NCBI GenBank assembly: GCA_039680625.1
Contig: JBDKSN010000134.1
Coordinates: 1-19,212 of the forward strand
Direction: 5' to 3'
DNA from: JAAYDS01 sp039680625
Lineage (GTDB): Bacteria; Chloroflexota; Anaerolineae; UBA1429
Length of the DNA: 19,212 nt
How positions within the stretch are numbered: the first letter of the stretch is position 1; each line of letters starts with the position of its first letter. Both the position numbers and the translations under genes were made by a program. Under the pieces are notes generated by a model. The model had not been told where the DNA came from. It saw nothing but the letters and a program-made list of their open reading frames with translations, and searched no databases. Positions 14,334 to 19,212 of the stretch are shown in pieces.

Positions 14334-14463
14334 CATTGGCCGGCGGCCTCTCGAAGCGCGACGACACACGGGCAACTGCTGCACGCCGCCTGTCTCGCCG
14401 GTCTGTACATGGCTCAACACTCGGCAGTGCGTTTGGGGCGCGAGCCTCGGCCAAGACGGCAAT
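14334..14463. other. Spacer between two divergent promoters
   Basis: These 130 nt separate the minus-strand SAM-riboswitch promoter from the plus-strand S1-protein promoter. I see no gene, RNA or repeat in it; the only local signal is ordinary GC-rich sequence. Confidence 0.6.
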
Positions 14464-14492
14464 TTGACGCCCCATGGCCCTTGTAGGATAAT
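14464..14492 (+). promoter_or_regulatory. Promoter of the S1-domain gene
   Basis: TTGACG (14464-14469) and GATAAT (14487-14492) are 17 nt apart. The start point would be near 14499, which rules out the in-frame ATG at 14498 as the translation start and leaves a leader of about 40 nt to the ATG at 14540. Confidence 0.78.
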
Positions 14493-14539
14493 GGGCAATG
14501 GTCACAGTGCCGCAGATATATGCAGGGAGATCCGCGCCC

Positions 14540-15454
14540 ATGGACAATGACAACATCGTGGCTGCTGACAATCTGTCGTCAGCCCAAGACCTAGAGGCTG
14601 AGACGCCCGCCGCAGCCACCCCCTCCCCAGAAGAGCCAACCAGCGATGCCAGCCCAACAACAGAGACTCCTACCCCAGTCAGTGGGCCGACGGACATCAA
14701 AGACCTCAAGCCCGGCATGCGCTTGATGGGCAAGGTCAAGAATCTGGTGGATTTCGGCGCCTTTATCGACATCGGTGTGGGGCGCGATGGCCTCGCTCAT
14801 ATCTCGACGCTGAAGCGGGCGGGTGTCGACAAGACCCTCAATGTAGGCGATGAGATCGAGGTGCAGGTCCGCCGTGCTGATCTCGACAACAATCGCATCA
14901 GTTTGACCATCCCCGGTGCTGGCCGCGCCGACAAGACACGCCTTGAGGATCTCGAGGTGGGGGCAATGGTCGAGGGGCGTGTCGTGCGCCTCGTCGATTT
15001 CGGTGCCTTTGTCGACATTGACGCGCAGACCGATGGCTTGCTGCACATCTCTCAGCTCTCGGGCGACTTTGTCAGCCAGGTGAGCGATTTGCTCGCGGTC
15101 GGCCAAGAGGTTCAGGTGCGCATCCTCGATGTGGATACAGAGCGCCGCCGCATCTCGCTGAGCATGAAGCCGGCTGAAGAGCGCCCCGCGCGCATCGAGC
15201 CGTTGCCCGAGCCCGAGACGCAAGAGCGCCCTCGCCGCGAGTCGCGGGGCAACGATCGCTATTCGCGCGACCGCCGCGAGGATGATGACGAAGAGCGCAT
15301 GCCACGTGAGCGCCGCGAGCGCCGTGGTGGCCGTCGCCGCGAGCCGCAGGTGATCAGCACTGAACAGGAACCTGCTGAGCCCGGCAGCACGGGATTGTTT
15401 GCCGAAGCGTGGGAAAAGGCCCTGCGCGATCGGCAGGGCCGCGGTCGGCGTTAG
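14540..15454 (+). CDS. Two-S1-domain RNA-binding protein with Arg/Glu-rich tail
   Basis: The 304-residue protein has an acidic, Ala/Pro/Thr-rich N-terminus (about 1-50) and two consecutive S1 domains. The first is at about 53-130 (GMRLMGKVKNLVDFGAFIDI...DGLAHIS) and the second at about 138-217 (GAMVEGRVVRLVDFGAFVDI...DGLLHISQL), each ending in a 'RISL' strand. A strongly charged low-complexity Arg/Asp/Glu tail follows, then a short helix (GLFAEAWEKALRDRQGRGRR). S1 domains bind single-stranded RNA; this resembles small ribosomal-protein-S1-like or general RNA-binding proteins rather than full S1 (four to six domains). The start at 14540 follows from the promoter position and an AGGGAG 10 nt upstream. 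The gene is monocistronic, closed by a palindromic terminator. Confidence 0.88.
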   Translation: MDNDNIVAADNLSSAQDLEAETPAAATPSPEEPTSDASPTTETPTPVSGPTDIKDLKPGMRLMGKVKNLVDFGAFIDIGVGRDGLAHISTLKRAGVDKTLNVGDEIEVQVRRADLDNNRISLTIPGAGRADKTRLEDLEVGAMVEGRVVRLVDFGAFVDIDAQTDGLLHISQLSGDFVSQVSDLLAVGQEVQVRILDVDTERRRISLSMKPAEERPARIEPLPEPETQERPRRESRGNDRYSRDRREDDDEERMPRERRERRGGRRREPQVISTEQEPAEPGSTGLFAEAWEKALRDRQGRGRR

Positions 15455-15480
15455 CCGCGCCGCCAACAGTGGAGTATATT

Positions 15481-15510
15481 ACGGGGCAGCTCGATCGAGC
15501 TGCCCCGTTT
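15481..15510 (+). terminator. Terminator after the S1-domain gene
   Basis: A 28-nt perfect palindrome (half ACGGGGCAGCTCGA at 15481-15494, partner to 15508) ends in GTTTGG on the plus strand. It lies 27 nt after the S1 gene stop and forms a very stable hairpin with a short T run. Confidence 0.8.
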
Positions 15511-15569
15511 GGCATTGGGCAGGGCAGTCTGCTCGACGATCGAGAGAATATCATAGAGGAGCAAAGGCG

Positions 15570-16286
15570 ATGCTGTTCACGAAGGCCATGGGCGTCTTCT
15601 GGCAGACCCTCAAGGATAGCTGGGAAGAGCTGCTCCAACTAGCGGTGATGAACCTCATCTGGACGTTTTCATGGGGCGCCCCCATCGCCCTTTCGACGGT
15701 GGTGGGCAATAGCCCATTGGCCGTCTTGCCCCTCATCCTCCTGGGGGTGGTGCTCTTTCCGCTGGCCACGGTAGGCCTGTTCTATGCCACCAGCATCGTG
15801 GCGAGAGGCCGCACCATCCACCTCTCGGACTTTTGGGATGGCATCAAGCTCTATTGGTGGCGCAGTCTGGTCTGGTTCGTGATCACCTTGGTGGTGATCG
15901 CCATCCTTGCCCTGAACATCTATGTGTACCCTCAGATGTTCAAGGGCTTTGTCGGCTATCTGTTCGGCGGCCTGTCCATCGCAGCGGCCGTCTTTTGGAT
16001 CGTGATGCAGCTCTACTTTTGGCCGCTACTCTTTACCCAAAAGGAACCCAAGATCTGGCAGGCCTGGCGCAATGCCGCCTACCTGATCTTGGCGAACCCT
16101 TTCTACGCTCTGTTGATGCTCAGTTTTGCCCTGGTCATGCTTTTACTCGCCGGTGCACTGACCATCATCCTCATCTTTGCCGGGATGACGCTGCTCGGTT
16201 TGCTGTGCAACAACGCGGTACTCACCCTGCTGGTGCACTACAACATCATCGAGAACCCGCGCCCCGAGCCCATCAGCCGGTCTTGA
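15570..16286 (+). CDS. DUF624-like (YesL-type) membrane protein
   Basis: The 238-residue protein begins MLFTKAMGVFWQTLKDSWEE and then has about five to six hydrophobic helices. These include LIWTFSWGAPIALSTVV, LAVLPLILLGVVLFPLATVGLFYA, WWRSLVWFVITLVVIAILAL and a final pair near the C-terminus. The pattern (amphipathic start, 'N.lw....P' first helix, Phe/Trp-rich loops such as DFWDGIKLYWWRSL) resembles DUF624/YesL proteins, cytoplasmic-membrane proteins of unknown role often found with sugar-uptake genes. AGGAG lies 8 nt before the ATG at 15570; the longer upstream frame crosses the previous terminator and is rejected. The following sugar-isomerase-like gene fits a carbohydrate context, though 127 nt separate them. 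Confidence 0.65.
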   Translation: MLFTKAMGVFWQTLKDSWEELLQLAVMNLIWTFSWGAPIALSTVVGNSPLAVLPLILLGVVLFPLATVGLFYATSIVARGRTIHLSDFWDGIKLYWWRSLVWFVITLVVIAILALNIYVYPQMFKGFVGYLFGGLSIAAAVFWIVMQLYFWPLLFTQKEPKIWQAWRNAAYLILANPFYALLMLSFALVMLLLAGALTIILIFAGMTLLGLLCNNAVLTLLVHYNIIENPRPEPISRS

Positions 16287-16413
16287 TGGTGCGCGGTGCG
16301 TACCGAGCGAACGGGCGGTGCCGCGGTCTCTTCTGCTGGGGGCCTGGCCTCTAGCCAGAGCGAGTCTTTGCGGCTACGATGCGGTGGATCACGGAATGAA
16401 GGGGGCGCCCATC

Positions 16414-17178
16414 ATGCCCAAGCTATCGGTCTGTGTTGAGATGTTCTGGCCTCAGCTGCCGCTGGCCGAACGCGTGCCGCTCGTCGCCCGGTTGGGCTAT
16501 AGCGCATTCGAGTTCTGGAGTTGGGACGACAAAGATATCCCTGCCATTCACCGCGCTCAGCAAGAGACCGGCCTCGCCGTCGCTGCGCTCTGCCATGTGC
16601 CAGGCCAGCGTCTGATCAAGCGCGCCGCTGAGGCCGAGTTGGTCGAGGGCATGGTGCGCACGGCGCAGGTAGCCAAGACGCTGCAATGCGCCACTGTGAT
16701 CGTCACCACGGGCAATACGCTAGACGATGAGACCTACGAGATGTCGCGCCGACGCGTAGTGCGCCATCTGCGTGCTATCGGCAAGGTAGCTGCCGACGAG
16801 GGCCTGACCCTGGTGCTCGAACCCCTCAACACGCTCGTCAACCATCACGGCTATTGGCTCACCAAGATGACCGAGGCCGCCGACATCGTCGCCGAGGTCG
16901 ACTCACCGGCGGTCAAGATCCTCATGGACATGTATCACCAGCAGATCCAAGAGGGGAACATCATCGGCAACCTGACCACCTACATCGATAGGATCGGCCA
17001 CTTTCACGCGGCAGGCGTGCCGGGCCGCAACGAGCTAGTGGGTGGCGAGTTGGACTATGGCAGCATCTTCAAGGCCATCGATGCTACGGGCTACACGGGC
17101 TATGTCGGGCTCGAATACCAGCCGCGGTTGGCCGAAGAGGATTCGCTGCAACAAGCGCGCCGTCTGTTGGCCGGCTGA
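16414..17178 (+). CDS. hyi: Hydroxypyruvate isomerase-like TIM-barrel sugar isomerase
   Basis: The 254-residue protein is an AP-endonuclease-2/xylose-isomerase-type TIM barrel. It shows LSVCVEMFWPQLPLAERVPLVARLGYSAFEFW at the start and LTLVLEPLN near residue 150 with a likely metal-binding Glu. ILMDMYHQQIQEGNI, GHFHAAGVPGRNELVGGELDY and the closing YVGLEYQP with the second Glu follow. These match the hydroxypyruvate isomerase/2-oxo-tetronate isomerase family, which interconverts hydroxypyruvate and tartronate semialdehyde or acts on related sugar acids. GAAGGGGG is 8 nt upstream of the ATG at 16414; the longer frame lacks similarity. A weak promoter (TAGCCA at 16352, TACGAT at 16375, 17 nt apart) may serve it. 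The exact substrate cannot be decided from sequence alone. Confidence 0.82.
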   Translation: MPKLSVCVEMFWPQLPLAERVPLVARLGYSAFEFWSWDDKDIPAIHRAQQETGLAVAALCHVPGQRLIKRAAEAELVEGMVRTAQVAKTLQCATVIVTTGNTLDDETYEMSRRRVVRHLRAIGKVAADEGLTLVLEPLNTLVNHHGYWLTKMTEAADIVAEVDSPAVKILMDMYHQQIQEGNIIGNLTTYIDRIGHFHAAGVPGRNELVGGELDYGSIFKAIDATGYTGYVGLEYQPRLAEEDSLQQARRLLAG

Positions 17179-17195
17179 TGGCTGGAGCCGAGGTT

Positions 17196-17224
17196 TTGAC
17201 AGCGCTTCGTGCCTGGCCTAGAAT
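17196..17224 (+). promoter_or_regulatory. Promoter of the argC-argB unit
   Basis: A perfect TTGACA (17196-17201) and TAGAAT (17219-17224) are 17 nt apart, 18 nt after the previous stop. Transcription would begin near 17231, giving a leader of about 165 nt before argC. Confidence 0.85.
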
Positions 17225-17265
17225 AACGCCATTCTCGATAGGGTGATGCTCGCTGTATGCAGGCA

Positions 17266-17292
17266 GTGACTATCAGGAGGAGCAGCAGGTAA
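17266..17292 (+). CDS. Possible arginine leader peptide (MTIRRSSR)
   Basis: Within the argC leader a GTG-initiated ORF reads Met-Thr-Ile-Arg-Arg-Ser-Ser-Arg-stop, with three Arg residues all encoded by AGG, a codon little used in the neighbouring genes. Its GTG overlaps the TGA of an even shorter ORF (17246-17269, MLAVCRQ, also with one AGG). The ribosome site is weak (AGG only 2 nt before the GTG), which is the main doubt. Its place upstream of a possible antiterminator and a clear terminator is what a ribosome-stalling attenuator would need. Confidence 0.38.
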   Translation: MTIRRSSR

Positions 17293-17302
17293 CCGCCGGA
17301 CG

Positions 17303-17380
17303 CCAGTCTGGTTGCTATTGCCTGGGCTCGATTCGTCGAAAACCATGCCAGCTCTCCAGACGGAGGGCTGGCCTTTTGTT
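17303..17380 (+). terminator. argC leader attenuator: terminator with a competing stem
   Basis: GCCAGCTCTCC (17347-17357) pairs with GGAGGGCTGGC (17362-17372), an 11-bp stem with one G-U pair and loop AGAC, followed by CTTTTGTTT: an intrinsic terminator only 16 nt before argC. The upstream CCAGTCTGG (17303-17311) can pair with CCAGACGG (17356-17363), 8 bp with one bulged A, and this would break the terminator. The two structures exclude each other. Confidence 0.68.
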
Positions 17381-17395
17381 TCCTGGGAGGTGCGC

Positions 17396-18406
17396 ATGAT
17401 CAAGATAGGGGTCGTTGGCGCTACAGGGTACGCGGGTTTTGAGTTGATCAAGCTCTTTGCGCGGCATACAGAGATCGAGCTCGTCTTTGCCGCTAGCGAG
17501 AGTTATGCGGGCAAGAAACTGAGCGAGGTCTATCCCTGTCCCTATGAGATCGAGCTCGCCGACGCTACGGCGTTGCCCTTTGACGGGGTCGATGTGGCCT
17601 TTCTCTGTACACCCCACGGGGCAGCGGCGGCCTTTGCCCGAGACGCCCTGGCTGCTGGGGCACGGGTGATCGACACCTCAGCAGACTTTCGCCTTCACGA
17701 TCGGGCCACCTTCGAGCAATGGTACGGCGCGCATCACGCACCCGAACTGCTGCCGCAGGCCATCTATGGCCTCACCGAGATCTATCGAGAGCAGATTGCT
17801 CACACCAGGCTGGTGGCCTGCCCCGGCTGCTACCCGACGGGGCCACTGCTCGCTCTGCATCCTCTGCTGCGCGAGGGGCTGGTGCTGGGCGACAAGGTCA
17901 TCATCGACGCCAAGTCGGGCGTGTCTGGGGCGGGTGCCAAGCCCTCTCCGACCACGCACTTTTGCAGCGTCAATGAGAACTTGTCGGCCTATAGCGTAGG
18001 GCACAAGCATCGGCACACGCCCGAGATCGAACAAGAGCTCACTGCTTACCGCGGCGAGCCGTTGCGTGCGGTGTTCACTCCCCATCTGTTGCCAGTGAAC
18101 CGTGGCATCCTCTCGGCGATCTATGTCGACGTGCCAGCTACGGTGACTCCAGCCGACGTGGTCGCCTTGTGGCGGCGCAGCTATGACGACGAGCCGTTCA
18201 TCCATGTGCTGCCCGAAGAGTCGCTCGCCACGCTAGCGCATGTAGCCTACACCAACCGCTGTGCACTGTCGGTGGCCTCGGCGGGAGCGCCCGGTGAACT
18301 GATCCTCTTTACGGCCATCGACAATCTGCTCAAGGGTGCATCGGGCCAGGCACTGCAGAACATGAACGTCATGTTCGGCCTGCCCGAGACGCTGGGGCTG
18401 GTGTAG
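17396..18406 (+). CDS. argC: N-acetyl-gamma-glutamyl-phosphate reductase
   Basis: The 336-residue enzyme reduces N-acetyl-glutamyl phosphate to the semialdehyde with NADPH, the third step of arginine synthesis. It has the Rossmann motif GVVGATGYAGFELIKL at the N-terminus, FLCTPHGAAAAFA, DTSADFRLHD, the catalytic Cys in VACPGCYPTGPLLAL (about residue 144), AKSGVSGAGAKPSPTTHF, and the GHKHRHTPEIEQEL His block. The end, LLKGASGQALQNMNVMFGL, is typical. GGGAGG lies 5 nt before the ATG at 17396; the in-frame extension to 17312 would cover the attenuator and is rejected. argB follows after 1 nt. A LysW-dependent lysine/arginine homologue (LysY) is a remote alternative; no lysW gene is seen here. 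Confidence 0.96.
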   Translation: MIKIGVVGATGYAGFELIKLFARHTEIELVFAASESYAGKKLSEVYPCPYEIELADATALPFDGVDVAFLCTPHGAAAAFARDALAAGARVIDTSADFRLHDRATFEQWYGAHHAPELLPQAIYGLTEIYREQIAHTRLVACPGCYPTGPLLALHPLLREGLVLGDKVIIDAKSGVSGAGAKPSPTTHFCSVNENLSAYSVGHKHRHTPEIEQELTAYRGEPLRAVFTPHLLPVNRGILSAIYVDVPATVTPADVVALWRRSYDDEPFIHVLPEESLATLAHVAYTNRCALSVASAGAPGELILFTAIDNLLKGASGQALQNMNVMFGLPETLGLV

Positions 18407-18407
18407 C

Positions 18408-19163
18408 ATGGCGCCCATCACGCTCCTCAAGATCGGCGGAGCCGAGCTGCAAGCGGGCGAACCCATCGCTGCTCTGACAGCTGCCGTGGCGCCGCTGGCT
18501 CGCCAGACGAACCTGGTCATCGTGCATGGCGGCGGCAGCGACATCGCCCGGCTACAGCAACGCCTGGGCCTAGAGCCACGCTTCATCGAGGGCCTGCGCG
18601 TTACTGACGACGAGAGCCTTTGGGCGGCCGAGATGGTGCTCTCGGGCAGCGTGAACAAGCGCTTGGTGGCGCACTTGGTGCAAGCGCGGGTGCGCGCATT
18701 GGGTCTCAGTGGTGTAGACGCCGGCCTGCTCATTGCCAACAAGCTCGAACACAGCGGCGGCGATCTAGGCCATGTGGGCACCGTTCGCTTTGTGAATACC
18801 GAGTGTCTGCTCGATCTGCTCCGGTTAGGGTTTACGCCGGTGGTGTCGCCCATCTCCCTGGGCTGTGATGGCAGCGTGTACAACGTGAACGCTGACCACG
18901 CCGCGCTGGCCGTGGCCTGCGCCTTGGGTGTGAGCGAGATGATCATGCTCACCAACGTCCCCGGCGTGCTGCTCGAAGGCACGGTTGTGCCCGAGTTACG
19001 CCAGGCCGAGGCTGAGGCACACATTGCGAGCGGGGCGATCTCTGGCGGGATGATCCCCAAAGTGCGCTCGGCCCTGGAGGCCGTCCAAGCCGGCGTGGCC
19101 CGGGTGCGCATCACCGACCTTGCCGGGCTGGCGGCAGGCACCGGCACCGCCGTCGTAGCCTAG
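18408..19163 (+). CDS. argB: Acetylglutamate kinase
   Basis: The 251-residue amino-acid kinase phosphorylates N-acetyl-glutamate, the second step of arginine synthesis. Seen are ITLLKIGGAEL (phosphate-binding Lys), VIVHGGGSDIARL, EGLRVTDDESLWAAEM, VVSPISLGCDGSVYNVNADHAALAVACAL, and the LTNVPGVLLEG and SGGMIPKVRSALEAVQAGV blocks near the C-terminus. The length is typical of short ArgB/LysZ proteins and it lacks the long N-terminal helix of arginine-inhibited hexameric forms, which suggests, but does not prove, that it is not feedback-inhibited. It starts 1 nt after argC, so the two are co-translated. LysZ (LysW-aminoadipate kinase) is the main alternative. Confidence 0.9.
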   Translation: MAPITLLKIGGAELQAGEPIAALTAAVAPLARQTNLVIVHGGGSDIARLQQRLGLEPRFIEGLRVTDDESLWAAEMVLSGSVNKRLVAHLVQARVRALGLSGVDAGLLIANKLEHSGGDLGHVGTVRFVNTECLLDLLRLGFTPVVSPISLGCDGSVYNVNADHAALAVACALGVSEMIMLTNVPGVLLEGTVVPELRQAEAEAHIASGAISGGMIPKVRSALEAVQAGVARVRITDLAGLAAGTGTAVVA

Positions 19164-19178
19164 ACCAAGGAGAAGCTC

Positions 19179-19212
19179 ATGGATGCCAAGCAGATTCGGG
19201 AATGGGATGACA
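19179..19212 (+). CDS. Start of a downstream gene, probably acetylornithine aminotransferase (partial)
   Basis: An ATG at 19179, 6 nt after AAGGAG, opens MDAKQIREWDD and runs off the window. Only 11 residues are visible, so the product cannot be read from sequence. Gene order after argC-argB makes argD the likeliest identity. Confidence 0.5.
   Translation, partial: MDAKQIREWDD

Noticed and set aside
14591..15466. Long minus-strand frame opposite the S1-domain gene
   Set aside because: The plus strand has two clear S1 domains, a promoter and a terminator; the minus frame has none of these.
17281..17300. Resemblance of AGGTAACCGCC in the argC leader to the T-box core (UGGNACCGCG)
   Set aside because: The UGGN bulge is not kept, one base is inserted, and the leader of about 165 nt is too short for a normal stem I plus antiterminator; the leader-peptide model fits better.

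Overview
This 19.2 kb window is GC-rich bacterial chromosome, densely coding, with no mobile elements, rRNA, tRNA or CRISPR visible. The gene families (AIM24, DUF554, two-subunit KorAB, encapsulin, SAM-I-controlled methionine genes, argC-argB) and the coding style suggest a thermophilic or anaerobic-to-microaerobic Chloroflexota-like bacterium. That placement is an inference from remembered families, not from a search.

Left edge (1-2255, + strand): the C-terminal coiled-coil end of what looks like a HerA/DUF87-type ATPase, a translationally coupled poly-gamma-glutamate-hydrolase-like gene, and an AIM24-family gene closed by a strong hairpin.

Centre (2267-11231, - strand): a run of eleven co-directional genes devoted to iron, oxygen and low-potential electron chemistry. 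Reading 5' to 3' on the minus strand, it starts with a near-consensus promoter (TTGACA-N17-TACAAT). The genes are: rubrerythrin-like protein, rubredoxin, FAD/NAD(P)H rubredoxin-reductase-like enzyme, a TANDEM two-domain ferritin-like protein ending in an encapsulin cargo peptide (SVGSLKD), the encapsulin shell, KorA, KorB, a glutaredoxin-PDZ fusion, two more ferritin-like proteins, and a DUF554 membrane protein. The glutaredoxin is a strong selenoprotein candidate: an in-frame TGA replaces the first Cys of the CPYC motif, and a SECIS-like hairpin sits just downstream. The plausible logic is NAD(P)H -> FAD reductase -> rubredoxin -> diiron proteins for peroxide/O2 removal, with iron oxidised and stored in an encapsulin compartment. 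KorAB is an O2-sensitive source of reduced ferredoxin, and the Sec-glutaredoxin would do thiol repair.

Methionine/aspartate unit (11358-14333, - strand): a cystathionine gamma-synthase-type gene overlapping an aspartate kinase gene. It is preceded by a full SAM-I riboswitch with its own promoter (TTGACC-N17-TATAAT) and two tandem intrinsic terminators.

Right part (14464-19212, + strand): a divergently transcribed two-S1-domain RNA-binding protein with a charged Arg/Glu tail, a DUF624-like membrane protein, a hydroxypyruvate-isomerase-like TIM barrel, then argC-argB and the first codons of a third gene (argD by position). argC has its own promoter (TTGACA-N17-TAGAAT) and a leader holding a short Arg-codon-containing ORF, a possible antiterminator and an intrinsic terminator, which suggests attenuation control.

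The most interesting items are the selenocysteine glutaredoxin-PDZ gene with its SECIS, the tandem-ferritin encapsulin cargo inside a large redox operon, and the argC leader.
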